Of a stretch of DNA of 64,000 nucleotides, positions 46,841 to 57,453 are shown piece by piece. The notes beneath the pieces were generated by a model. It was not told the DNA's origin. It saw nothing but the letters and a program-made list of their open reading frames with translations, and ran no database searches. This DNA is from Tritrichomonas musculus. Its lineage: Eukaryota > Parabasalia > Tritrichomonadida > Tritrichomonadidae. Position 1 is the stretch's first letter, and each line of letters opens with the position of its first letter. A program made the position numbers and the translations under genes. The stretch is taken from contig JAPFFF010000002.1 in NCBI GenBank assembly GCA_039105265.1, positions 5,828,001 through 5,892,000 on the forward strand. Reading direction: 5' to 3'.

Positions 46841-47122
46841 TTTTGATATTTCTTAAATTCAGTGACTAAACCAGAGGTTGAGCCAGATAAACAAAGTTCA
46901 TTAGTGGGTCCAGTTCCTGTTTGCATCTATATATCAATACTTGAGTTTTTGGATAAATTATTAAGTTAATCGAAATTTATGAAAACGATAATTAAATAGA
47001 TGAGAAATACTCATTCAATTGTGTCAAAAATGATTGTCAAAAATTGGTCAACTGACTGAGTTTTCAGGTCTGTGGGACAATGAAATTTATCTTGTACCCA
47101 GACGCGTCTCTATATCACTACT
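46841..47122. repeat. Right terminal inverted repeat of the Polinton-like element
   Basis: Complement of 39305-39587, ending CTCTATATCACTACT and followed at once by TTTTC. Confidence 0.85.
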
Positions 47123-47307
47123 TTTTCGTAATAGAATTTCTAGAAAAATATGTTTAATGATATTTGAATTTCATTATTTAAATATAGTTTCATTTTATTT
47201 AATTAACAAAATTTTCTCAATTATATTTGATGAAATTTTGATATTGTATGTTTAAATAAAATTTGAATTTCAAATTTGAATAAAGTTTCAAAATACAAAT
47301 TAATGAA

Positions 47308-47400
47308 ATGACTGCCATATCTATCGCAATTGAAAAAGAAAATATAGATATCGTTCAACATTTATTATCATCCCAAAATTTGGATATATATCATTTATAT
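47308..47400 (+). pseudogene. Ankyrin-repeat remnant B
   Basis: Reads TAISIAIEKENIDIVQHLL plus SSQNLDIY, one ankyrin repeat, then a stop. It lies about 190 bases right of the Polinton-like element, in the same orientation as remnant A on its other side. The element therefore landed in an ankyrin gene or its debris. Confidence 0.55.
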
Positions 47401-47604
47401 ATTTTCACCTAATTTTTTATAATGTTTCAAATGATTTTTTATTTTTGAAATTTGGATAATTTTTTTGTTAACAAGAATGGCCACTTTTTGAGCTTCGCTC
47501 AAAAAGTGTCCTATGTTAAATAATGTAAAAAAAAAAAAAAATATTTTGAACAAATAAAAACTAAAAGAAAAATAATATAAATAAAAAAATATTTAAAACT
47601 TTTA

Positions 47605-48920
47605 GTTGCAGGTGGAAGTTTAATTCGCGTAATTAGTTCCAACTGCAACTAAGTTGCGATAGCTGCAGGTGGAAGTTTGAAATGGTACATTTAAGTAATT
47701 ACTTCCACCTGAAGCTATCGCAGTTTAGCTGCAGGTGGAAGTTTAATTCGCGTAATTAGTTCCAACTGCAGCTAAACTGCGATAGCTTTAGGTGTAAGTT
47801 TGAAATGGTACATTTAAGTAATTACTTCCACCTTTAGCTATCGCAGCTCAGCCGCAGGTGGAAGATTGGTTTCCTTATTTCTTTACTTCCACCTGCAGCT
47901 GAGAAGCGATAGCCGCAGGTGGAAGGCTAAATTGGTAAATAGTGATTTTCCACCTGCAGCTGTCGCAGCTCAGCCGCAGGTGGAAGATTGGTTTCCTTAT
48001 TTATTTACTTCCACCTGCAGCTGAGAAGCGATAGCCGCAGGTGGAAGGCTAAATTGGTAAATAGTGATTTTCCACCTGCAGCTGTCGCAGCTCAGCCGCA
48101 GGTGGAAGATTGGTTTCCTTATTTATTTACTTCCACCTGCAGCTGAGAAGCGATAGCCGCAGGTGGAAGGCTAAATTGGTAAATAGTGATTTTCCACCTG
48201 CAGCTGTCGCAGCTCAGCTGCAGGTGGAAGATTGGTTTCCTTATTTATTTACTTCCACCTGCAGCTGAGAAGCGATAGCCGCAGGTGGAAGGCTAAATTG
48301 GTAAATAGTGATTTTCCACCTGCAGCTGTCGCAGCTCAGCCGCAGGTGGAAGATTGGTTTCCTTATTTATTTACTTCCACCTGCAGCTGAGAAGCGATAG
48401 CCGCAGGTGGAAGGCTAAATTGGTAAATAGTGATTTTCCACCTGCAGCTGTCGCAGCTCAGCTGCAGGTGGAAGATTGGTTTCCTTATTTATTTACTTCC
48501 ACCTGCAGCTGAGAAGCGATAGCCGCAGGTGGAAGGCTAAATTGGTAAATAGTGATTTTCCACCTGCAGCTGTCGCAGCTCAGCTGCAGGTGGAAGATTG
48601 GTTTCCTTATTTATTTACTTCCACCTGCAGCTGAGAAGCGATAGCCGCAGGTGGAAGGCTAAATTGGTAAATAGTGATTTTCCACCTGCAGCTGTCGCAG
48701 CTCAGCCGCAGGTGGAAGATTGGTTTCCTTATTTATTTACTTCCACCTGCAGCTGAGAAGCGATAGCCGCAGGTGGAAGGCTAAATTGGTAAATAGTAAT
48801 TTTCCACCTGCAGCTGTCGCAGCTCAGCCGCAGGTGGAAACTTGGTTTCCTTATTTCTTTACCTCCACCTGCAGCTGAGAAGCGATAGCCGCAGGTGGAA
48901 GGCTAAATTGGTAAATAGAG
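47605..48920. repeat. Palindromic satellite, 122-bp unit, about 11 units
   Basis: From about 47839 to 48920 the period is exactly 122 bases (TGTCGCAGCT recurs at 47961, 48083, 48205 and on). 47605-47838 holds two more diverged units of similar length. Each unit makes two hairpins. One pairs CAGCCGCAGGTGGAAG with CTTCCACCTGCAGCTG around a loop of about 20 bases. The second pairs GCGATAGCCGCAGGTGGAA with TTCCACCTGCAGCTGTCGC. Units are almost identical apart from C/T changes in GCCGC/GCTGC. The array is far more GC-rich than its surroundings. No coding capacity. Confidence 0.9.
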
Positions 48921-49230
48921 AATATCAAATCAAAGATATGAAGTGATTTTTTTTCATTTACCTTTTCGCTCTCAAAAAGTTAAAAAATATTATATTTTAA
49001 TCATTTTTGAATAAAAACTCTTTATATATTAGAGATAGGATTTTTTTAATGATAGATTTGATATACTGATATTATTCTGATTTTTTTAAGCCTATGTTCA
49101 AAATGAACTCTTATTATATATAAGATTTTAAATTTTGAGAATTTATCTAATTCTCATCACATGTATTTATAAAATTAAAATTATTTGATTTAATAAAATT
49201 TAAATCAATATGTTTAATTATATTCAATTA

Positions 49231-51497
49231 TAGTTGGTGGACATAATTATGTTTTTGGGACATAATCATGTTTGCTCAACTTTTTGAATGGTACACAAAA
49301 ATAAAACACATTTTTCTCAATACTTTTTAAAGATAATTTGATAATATTATATGCTTTATTAATGTATTTTATGTACATCATTATTTAATTAAATGAACTA
49401 TTATATTTTTGATTTATATGAAATTTTGCCATTAATGTAAAAAAAAAGTCAAAATTCTTATTTTATTCTCAATAATTGAAACTTGGGATTTAATAATAAT
49501 ATCATTAATTCATAATCAGTAATGATATAATTTTATCAGATAATTGATATCTAAAAACTTTCATATAAGAAAATTTTGATGCACAAAATAAAGTTAAAAA
49601 TCATATCACTTTTTTGTTTTTTTCCAATAAAAAATAAAAACTTTTAAATTTTTATTTAAATATTTGATATAATGCATATAGTATAATGATATTGAAAGAA
49701 TAAAATTGGCGGTTCTACTCAAGATCTATTACCTTAATGAAAAAGAGTAACTTCATATGTAGGCTACTCATTTTTTTGAAATTAAAAAGTGCATTTTTTT
49801 CGATTAATTTTTAGAAATATTCAATAAATTTAAAATATGAAATTGTATACACAATGCATATTTATTTTATCTTAATTAGAACACATAATATCTATTATTC
49901 ACGAACTTTTTTTCTGCATCATTATTTCCAATATCACAAAATCAAGTTTATGTAATTGTGGTTTGGAATAATTTTTAGATTGATATATAGGTATGTATAA
50001 TAATATTTAAATTAAAATATGCTTCCGAAAAGGATTTCTTCCAAAAAAGTTGAAACAAATATTAAAATTGATATATCACAACTTACAATAGGCCTAGAGA
50101 TATATTTTTGATATATTATATTCTCCATCGTCCAAGCTACAATTTGATATCATTTGTTTATTTCTAACTCTAAAGATAAAGTTTAGTTGAGAATTTATAT
50201 TGAAAAAGTTGAATTAATAAACGGAATGATTCAATTTCCTATGACGCCAAATGAAATAATAAACGGTCAAGTGTAAAATTTCCCAATAAAAATTACATAT
50301 TTAAACTATAAATATATCATAGATAATTGATTAAAAATTATTAAATCAAAAGAATGAAAATTCATTGATTTTTCATTCAATTCCTATTGAAATTATAAAA
50401 ATACCATTCAATTTTTTTCAAATTAAAAAAGTCGATTTTAAACTTTATCTTTTATATTTGAAAAATATTTCCTATCAATTATTATTTAATTATATATGCT
50501 TTATTTAAATATACCAAAAAAATAAAAAACTTGTAGAAAGCCTACACATGTAACTTCTGAAATAACTTAAAAAGACTTTCAATTTTAGACATTGAGAAAT
50601 TATTTTCATTATTTTAATAGTTCTTCTATACTTACCTAATATTTATTGATTAATTGCTATTTTTAATGCTATTATAATAGAAAAAATAAAAAAGTGAAAT
50701 TTGTATATTTCTTAGAAAAACCTGAAATCTTGATGGGCAACAATGATTTTTAGAGGATTAATAATATATTTCATTGTATGTGTTATCAAATAATGAAATT
50801 CTGAAATCATATCAATTATGCATGAGTGATTTATGAATGATTTTGAATGAAAAAAAGAAAAATGAAATTTTTCCAAGATTGATTCTTTTTCAACCATATT
50901 ATTATATTTAATATATTATATGAATCATATAGATGGTTAATACTGCATCTAATTTGAAATAAAATAAACTCATTTTTCAAAATTTGTAATTTTGTATGAA
51001 TGATTTTTGTCATATTTTGAAAACACTTTTTCTTTTTATATAATTATTATTTCAATAAATTTTTTTCTAAAATATAATATATACATTATATTCTAAAATA
51101 ATAACAATGTTAGAGCAAATTAAAACAACCTTTTTTTTATGGTAAAAGTATGAAATGTGATATAAAATGAGTTTTTTGAGTAGTGAAATGAAAATGAAAC
51201 CATTTTTTCTAATTATCTATTTTATTTCAATAAATAATAATGATACATTTTAATTATAGATAAAAAGTAAATTATAATTTTTTTCAAATAATAAAAAAAT
51301 ATTCAGAAATTAAAAATTCGATATCATATTTTTGATCAAATTTAGTTTGATAAAAGTGAATGAAAATCTGGGAATAGAATGTTTCCAATATGATATTAAT
51401 TGTTCTACAATTGTTTTTTTAAAAGTCCAATTTGAATATATAGAAATGATGTGAAAACATAATTATGTCTCTAAAACAGAATTATGTCCACCAACTA
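49231..51497. mobile_element. Tc1/mariner-like element, apparently non-autonomous
   Basis: Inverted repeats of about 45 bases: left TAGTTGGTGGACATAATTAT with a second GGACATAAT block; right the diverged complement ending at 51497. TA lies directly outside both ends (49229-49230 and 51498-51499). Tips with repeated GGACATAATTATG are typical of Tc1/mariner-type elements. The 2.27-kb interior is AT-rich, and no DDE transposase was recognised. Confidence 0.65.
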
Positions 51498-51907
51498 TAT
51501 TTGATTTCATCACATTTCAGTGAAAATACTTTTATTTCATTTGAATTCTATATTTTTCATTACATTTCGAAAGTAATATTTTTAATACAGTTTAATTATT
51601 AATATTAATAGCATTCCATAATAGCATTTATAAATGCAATTCTTAACTCAATTGATTTTTATTCCATTTCACTTTTTTCTATTTTATGAAATTTCATTTC
51701 AAATTTTAAAACATAGTTTTCTATTAAATTTTATTTATTATATTTATAATATTATTTTTAATGAAATTTTAATTTTTTATTTTTAATAAAATTCAAATTT
51801 AATGATTTTTATTCAATTTAAAATTTGAATTGTTCATATCATTTTCAATATTTTAATATTAAACAATATTCACAATTCACAATTATTTATAAAAACACAT
51901 TATTATA

Positions 51908-52449
51908 TAAAGTTGTCAAAAAAAGAAATCCAGATGTGGTTAGGCTTGTTATTCTGATATCAATTATCAGGTTTGGCACTTTTTTTAACTCAGATAATCG
52001 ATAATAAAATGCTATCGATTGGAACTTTTTATTGATGAATTCGATTATCAAGTATGAAATGGGATACAAAAAAAATATGCTTTTGATATCGAATCTTGAT
52101 TAATCGAAATTAATACCTGAAAAAAACATTAAAAATAGTATTTTAATGGCATAAAATAAATATATTCTAACTTATTATGTAAAAGAATCAGCTTTTATTA
52201 AATTTTATAACGGATATGTGAAGTAAACAGTTAAAAAAGTTTACAAAAATTTGATACGTTAAAAAAATTTCAATATTGATAATCGATCTTTAATTTTTAT
52301 TCATTATTGATATCAGAGATAAAATTTTTGATTTGATATTGATATCAGAAAAATGGATCAATTATCGATATCGAAAATCGAGACTTAACAAGCCTAGATG
52401 TGGTTGAACTTTTACTCTCATATTCGAAAATTGATGTCAATCAAATGTC
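51908..52449 (+). pseudogene. Ankyrin-repeat remnant C, split by a MITE
   Basis: The left piece reads VVKKRNPDVV; the right piece reads DVVELLLSYSKIDVNQ. The two are separated by the 454-bp MITE and share its 10-bp target duplication, so the pieces join cleanly into one ankyrin repeat across the insertion. Flanks are ATTTCA-rich spacers. Confidence 0.6.
51942..52395. mobile_element. MITE, AGGCTTGTTA...TAACAAGCCT, copy 1
   Basis: A 454-bp element with short inverted tips (AGGCTTGTTA / TAACAAGCCT). A perfect 10-bp target duplication AGATGTGGTT flanks it (51932-51941, 52396-52405). The interior is rich in GATATC and ATCGAT words and has no gene. Target duplication length fits a Mutator-like mobilising transposase (9-10 bp). 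A second copy lies at 56998. Confidence 0.8.
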
Positions 52450-52872
52450 AATTTTAAAATAAATGTTTTTTATTTCATTTTTCCTAAAAATATTTAATGG
52501 AATTTATAATTGAATATCGTATGAAATTTTATATTATTTTTTTATTTGTACCATTTCATATACATTTTTAAATGAAATTTCATATTATTAATTTTAACAA
52601 TATTGATATTATAAATTTCTAATAACATTTTTTAATTATTTTTTCATCCAATTGAAAATTTATATTTCAATACAATTTAAAATGTAAAATTTCAATGGAA
52701 TTACAAAATCATTAAGTATTTTATCTTATTTATATTTCAATTATTTCATACAATTCAATGCTTTCATTCATTACATTTCCAAATTTATATTTTTAAATGG
52801 CATTCTCATTTATTTTTTTTTTTTTAATAGAATTCTTATTTTTATCTTGAATGAAATTTGAAAAGATTTTTT
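52450..52872. other. ATTTCA-rich spacer between ankyrin remnants
   Basis: Low-complexity AT-rich DNA with many ATTTCAT/ATGAAAT words, of the same character as 38400-38860, 38960-39300 and 51520-51900. Confidence 0.45.
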
Positions 52873-52990
52873 AATGAAACCCCTTTACATTTAGCTGTTC
52901 GAATGGGATATGTTGAAATAATTGAATTACTATTAAAACACAAAAATATAGATATAAATAAAAAAGATAAAATTCTAACGAAATTTTAAT
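52873..52990 (+). pseudogene. Ankyrin-repeat remnant D
   Basis: Reads NETPLHLAVRMGYVEIIELL plus LKHKNIDINKKDK, a textbook ankyrin repeat, then a stop. Downstream (53290-53530) are further coding-like scraps in several frames without a recognisable family. Confidence 0.6.
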
Positions 52991-53668
52991 GCAGTTCATC
53001 ATTTGGTGTTTGAATGGTTTTATAAAAACTTTTGGAAAAAACCTTTTGAATTAACAGCAAACGTACAAATAATTGGTTTGTTTAATGAACATCATAAATA
53101 AACATTATAGGTAATTATTTCTTTTTATTATTTGGAATATCATATGCCATTATACATATTCTTTTTTGCTGCATGAAAATATTGAATATTTACCATTTTT
53201 GAAAGTGTTTCTTCTTTGAAGATTAATATTTTTTTCTTGAAATAATTAGATTAGTGAGGTGATTTATATTTTCAATTTTTAGAAAAACAGGAAGTGATAA
53301 ATTTACAGAATTAATTCATAATGATTACTGCAATCAAGTGTACCTCAACAATAAGAAAAATGGGGATATTAATTGCAATATTTCAGCTCGTCAAGTTCCA
53401 GATGATGATTGATCATTGCATGTTAATTGCAAACAAAATGGATGAATCTGATAAAATCAAAGCCCTCATTTAAGAACTTCAAAGTCACTATAATAAACAA
53501 AAAAAGAAAGAATTTAATATGGAAAATAAATAGAATATATTTAATTAAATATTTTTCATTGTTTCTTTGTAGGTTTGGCATGACAAACCGATACAATTAA
53601 CCACAAAAAGTAGTGGTAAAAAATATATTTTGTTCCAACCAAATTTCTTGTACTTCATTGAGTGAAAA

Positions 53669-54385
53669 CTATTTATTCGATAGGTATAAAAAGCTATTGA
53701 TATCTTTGTTTTCATCTAAAAATTTATGAAAAGCTTCTGTTGCCACGTATTGAAATGCTTCGTCAATATTAGTATTGTCTTTTGCAGAAACATCAAAAGA
53801 TTTGAGATTGTACTCTTTTTGAAAATTATTAAATTGTTCGACTAAAGGTGGATATTCAATTTCAAAATCACATTTATTTCTTAGAAGAACGGCTGGTATT
53901 GGACCAACATCGTTTAGTAAATTCTTGTAATATTTGAATGAATCAGTTGCGTATGATGGTTCGACAAAATCAGTAACAACAACGGCACAATGTGCCCCTT
54001 TTGAAAGAAGTCTGCTAGTTTGATATAATATCTCCAGACCAGCTAAATCAAATAAATGAAGTTTTACTTTATAGCCATCAATATTCACAACTTTAAATTC
54101 AAGTTCAACACCAATTGTTTCCTGAGTTTCCCTTGAAAATTTATTCTTAACATATCTTTGTAAAATAGTTGTTTTTCCTACAGAGCATCCACCAATAATG
54201 ACAACTTTGAGAACAATTGAAGTTGGTATACTTTCTATTGAAGGACAATCATCAAATGCATTTAATTCAATTCTGCTAATTGTATGATTATTGTTAAATT
54301 CTTTTAATTTGCTGCAATTTTTAAAAGCAAAATGAAGTAATTGAAGGAGGAATATTAATTTTTGTAAGCGATGAGCACAGCTCAA
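53669..54385 (-). CDS. Rab-like GTPase domain with preceding BspA repeat
   Basis: The frame opens with the end of a BspA repeat (FAFKNCSKLKEF, then IELNAFDDCPSIESIPTSI) and passes straight into a small GTPase. Its motifs are P-loop GGCSVGKTT, switch I TIGVE, DLAGLE (where Rabs have DTAGQE), RNKCD and SAKDN. The protein ends NSFLYLSNK without a prenylation Cys. There is no ATG at its upstream edge. The frame overlaps the kinase frame (54321-56738) by 65 bases in another phase, exactly where the BspA repeats continue. I infer that it is the C-terminal part of one kinase-SEL1-BspA-GTPase protein now split by a frameshift near 54350. A free-standing Rab is less likely. Confidence 0.75.
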   Translation of the reverse strand: MSCAHRLQKLIFLLQLLHFAFKNCSKLKEFNNNHTISRIELNAFDDCPSIESIPTSIVLKVVIIGGCSVGKTTILQRYVKNKFSRETQETIGVELEFKVVNIDGYKVKLHLFDLAGLEILYQTSRLLSKGAHCAVVVTDFVEPSYATDSFKYYKNLLNDVGPIPAVLLRNKCDFEIEYPPLVEQFNNFQKEYNLKSFDVSAKDNTNIDEAFQYVATEAFHKFLDENKDINSFLYLSNK

Positions 54386-56738
54386 AAGTTGATTCTTGAA
54401 TTGACATCAGTGTACAAGGTGAATCAAATGAAATATTAGTTAATGATGAGCAATTATAAAAACATTTTTTTCCAATTGATTTTACAGAAGAAGGAATGAT
54501 GATCTCCTCTAATGATTTACATTCTGAAAATGCATATTCATCAATTAATGTAACAGAAGAAGGAATCCTTATTTGGATGAGTGAAAAACATTTATCAAAA
54601 GTATGTTTTTCAATTGATGTCAAAGAAGATAAAATTTCAATATTTGTCAATTTCTCACATCCACAAAAAGCATATTCACCAATTGATTTTACAGAAGAAG
54701 GAATTTTAATTTGTGTCAGTGATGAGAATTTACCGAATGCAAATTTTTGAATTTTTTGAACAGGTGGCATTATTTCAATATTATCTATAACATGAAAAGG
54801 AGCAAGATCACTTGGTATCTGATTTTTTGATAAATAAACCAAAATATTCATATCAGATATTAGATATTTTTTGATATCTGCTAAATGGGATAAAGCCAAT
54901 TCAAATAATTTCATTGGATAAAATATTTCAATAGAAATTGAATCAAATAATTTTAACATTAAGATAAAATAAATATCTTGAAATGCAAAATTGATTAAAC
55001 AATCATAAATTTCATAAGAATATATTTTGATTTCATTTCCAAGCATAATTTCATCGTCTTTGTTGTGTTCTTTTAAATTGTGCTCAATAACTTTTTTGAT
55101 GAAAAAGTATTTATTATTAGTTGAAAGCTTGTTAAAATACTCATATTCTTTTAATTTGTCAAAAACTTTAATGTAAAAATCACTTTTTTTGAGGCCTTCT
55201 GTTCTAGATAAGTTAAAATAATGAAAAGCTTTCTTTATATCGATTGTACATCCTTTTCCCCAGAAAAGATGTTTTCCATATTCATGATAGCATTCTATAA
55301 TATTTTTTTCGCTACCTTCTTTAAACTTTTTGAATGATTCTTTGAAATTACCCTTTTTTTTTAAAACTTTTCCATAAAGATAGAATATTCTATCGTCTTT
55401 TCCATAATGCTTAGAAAGATAGGTACTTGCTTTTTGGTAATCCCTATTTATTAAAACTCCATCAATCAGCATTTTGCTAAGGTACACAACTGAGTTTGTA
55501 TTCCCTTTTGAAATTGATCTTTCGAGATATTCTTCTCCTAAGGGAATATTTAATGGAAATCCACATTTTTGTTCAATGAAATATGTACCAACAAGATATT
55601 GCTTTTCAGCATCATTTTTTACATCAAGAATTAGTTCTCGGCATTTTGTATCAAGTTGTTCAAGAACATTTTCTGGACATATATTTTCGTCAAATAATCC
55701 AATTTTGCTCAGAAATGTAGAAAATGTTGTTTTTCTATCATTGAAACTTCTTAGGTCATATTCTTGAAATTGCTTTTGGGCGAATTGAATGCAATTTTCA
55801 GGTTTAATGATACTATTAAAAGTAAAAGAACTATTATATGATTCAATATATTCAACATAAGAACGAAAAGTCTTCTTATTCACATTTGGAGTGATAAATT
55901 TGTCATTCTTGAGTAATTCAACAATTTCTTCAAATGAAGGTCTATCTTTTGGATCCTGGCTCCAACATCTTTCAATAAGATCTTTATAAGAATCGTCAAT
56001 TGGTTTGGTAAAAAGTGGACGTTGGCCATTTTGAACTGCCATTAAAAGATGAATTAAATCAAAACCTTCATATGGAGTTGTTTCTGTGAGCATTTCATAC
56101 AAAAGAATTCCAAAAGCATAGACATCACTTTCCTTACTCGATTCATTTGTTATAAAAACTTCAGGAGCCATATAAACTGGTGTTCCTTTGGCATATTTCG
56201 TTGATTCAATAATGGAAATGAAATTTCCGTTGGAATCTATTCGTTTTGCATGGCCAAAATCACAAATAATGGCGAACAATTTGTCATCTAATAAAATATT
56301 ATCTAATTTTAGATCTCGATGAATGATATTATGAGCATGCAAGTACATCATTCCTGATGCTATTCCAAATATTAAAATTAATTTTTCTGTATCGTTCCAG
56401 AGACCTTTATATTGATTTTTGTTTTTTATGAATTTCTTAAGTGGTCCGTTTTTGTAGTATTTCATGATTATTACGGGATTTGGCGATTGATTAAAACCAA
56501 TTGGTGAAAAGCCTATATGTTTTGAAACTGATGGGTGGTCCATTCCAGAATTAAGGTTTACTTCACGTGATAAAAAAATTAAATCATCATCTGATATTGA
56601 ATTAATTGGCTCTTTTAAGATTTTGGCAGCAAATATCTGCCTTGTTTCTATATCTGCAATCTTGTAAACTTTTCCATAACTTCCTTCATCAATAAATTCT
56701 ATTTCCACAAATTTATTAATATCAACAGTTGCTTCCAT
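54321..56738 (-). CDS. Protein kinase-SEL1-BspA multidomain protein
   Basis: The best start is the ATG at 56738 (MEATVDINKF), with TCATCA 12 bases upstream; the longer frame has no ATG. That gives about 805 residues. The kinase domain (about 10-275) has the Gly loop DEGSYGKVY, Lys in FAAKIL, HRDLKLDN, DFGHAK and GTPVYMAPE, all essential residues being present, in the TKL style common in trichomonads. SEL1/TPR-like repeats (about 390-560) are followed by four or five BspA repeats (IPSSVKSIGEYAF and relatives) up to the stop. The frame ends in mid-repeat, and the missing half-repeat plus a GTPase domain follow in another phase. The likely role is intracellular signalling. Confidence 0.85.
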   Translation of the reverse strand: MEATVDINKFVEIEFIDEGSYGKVYKIADIETRQIFAAKILKEPINSISDDDLIFLSREVNLNSGMDHPSVSKHIGFSPIGFNQSPNPVIIMKYYKNGPLKKFIKNKNQYKGLWNDTEKLILIFGIASGMMYLHAHNIIHRDLKLDNILLDDKLFAIICDFGHAKRIDSNGNFISIIESTKYAKGTPVYMAPEVFITNESSKESDVYAFGILLYEMLTETTPYEGFDLIHLLMAVQNGQRPLFTKPIDDSYKDLIERCWSQDPKDRPSFEEIVELLKNDKFITPNVNKKTFRSYVEYIESYNSSFTFNSIIKPENCIQFAQKQFQEYDLRSFNDRKTTFSTFLSKIGLFDENICPENVLEQLDTKCRELILDVKNDAEKQYLVGTYFIEQKCGFPLNIPLGEEYLERSISKGNTNSVVYLSKMLIDGVLINRDYQKASTYLSKHYGKDDRIFYLYGKVLKKKGNFKESFKKFKEGSEKNIIECYHEYGKHLFWGKGCTIDIKKAFHYFNLSRTEGLKKSDFYIKVFDKLKEYEYFNKLSTNNKYFFIKKVIEHNLKEHNKDDEIMLGNEIKIYSYEIYDCLINFAFQDIYFILMLKLFDSISIEIFYPMKLFELALSHLADIKKYLISDMNILVYLSKNQIPSDLAPFHVIDNIEIMPPVQKIQKFAFGKFSSLTQIKIPSSVKSIGEYAFCGCEKLTNIEILSSLTSIEKHTFDKCFSLIQIRIPSSVTLIDEYAFSECKSLEEIIIPSSVKSIGKKCFYNCSSLTNISFDSPCTLMSIQESTFELCSSLTKINIPPSITSFCF

Positions 56739-56997
56739 CAAAATTTTGATGAAGATAAAATGTTTGCATTCAAGAATTTTTGGCAAAGAAATTCTCACAA
56801 AAAGTAGTATATAATTTTATTCAATAAATTGAGAGAAAGAAAAAACATGACCGCATTTTGAATGAAAATTTTAAAATAACCGATATTTAAAAAAAACAAG
56901 ACATAAAAACTTTACAGTTTTGTTGTAAAATTTTAAACTATATGTTGCAAAACAGTAAAATCCACTTTTAGAATATATTGTTTTATTTCCCATATTT
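56739..56997. other. Upstream region of the kinase gene
   Basis: AT-rich; no feature apart from the initiator-like TCATCA near 56750 on the minus strand. Confidence 0.4.
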
Positions 56998-57453
56998 AGG
57001 CTTTTTATTCTGATATTAATTGTCAGGTTTGTCACTTTTTAACTCAGATAATCGATAATAAAATGTTATCGATTGGAAATTTTAATTGATGAACACGATT
57101 ATCAAGTATGAAATGTGATACAAAAAAAATATTATTTTGATATAGAATCTTGATTAATCGAAATTAATACCTGAAAAAAAAAAAACATTAAAAATAGTAT
57201 TTTAATGGCATAAAATAAATATATTCTAACTTATTATGTAAAAAAATCAACTTTTATTCAATTTTATGACGGATATGTGAAGTAATCAGTTAAAAAAATT
57301 TAAAAATCATGATACGTAAAAAAATTTACAATATTGATAATCGATCTTTTATTTTTATTCATTATTGATATCAGAGATAAATTTTTTGATTTGATATTGA
57401 TATCGGAAAAATGGATCAATTATCGATATCGAAAATCGAGACTTAACAAGCTT
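56998..57453. mobile_element. MITE, AGGCTT...AAGCTT, copy 2
   Basis: A 456-bp element closely similar along its whole length to 51942-52395 and in the same orientation. The flanking duplication TCCCATATTT/ACCCATATTT matches at nine of ten bases. Its ends are slightly more diverged than those of copy 1. Confidence 0.8.

Larger units (their letters stand above)
39305..47122. mobile_element. Polinton-like (Maverick-like) element carrying a PolB gene
   Basis: A 7.8-kb virus-like element. Its inverted repeats of about 283 bases (39305-39587 and 46841-47122) are almost identical. The tips read AGTAGTGATATAGAG, starting with AG as in Polintons. The 5-bp word TTTTC flanks both ends (39300-39304, 47123-47127); classical Polintons duplicate 6 bp. 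Parts: a large family-B DNA polymerase gene (plus strand), two small minus-strand genes (45895-46377, 46516-46797), and between them a nested 1.33-kb palindromic insert. No integrase, protease, ATPase or capsid gene was recognised, and it is about half the usual Polinton size. It looks close to whole, with perhaps one break. Near-identical ends suggest a young copy. It sits within ankyrin-gene debris. Confidence 0.8.

Noticed and set aside
47605-48920. CRISPR-like array
   Set aside because: Spacers are as conserved as repeats and the whole 122-bp unit repeats; this is a satellite in a eukaryote.
53320-53530. Coding-like scraps after ankyrin remnant D
   Set aside because: Readable in two frames but too short and broken to assign.
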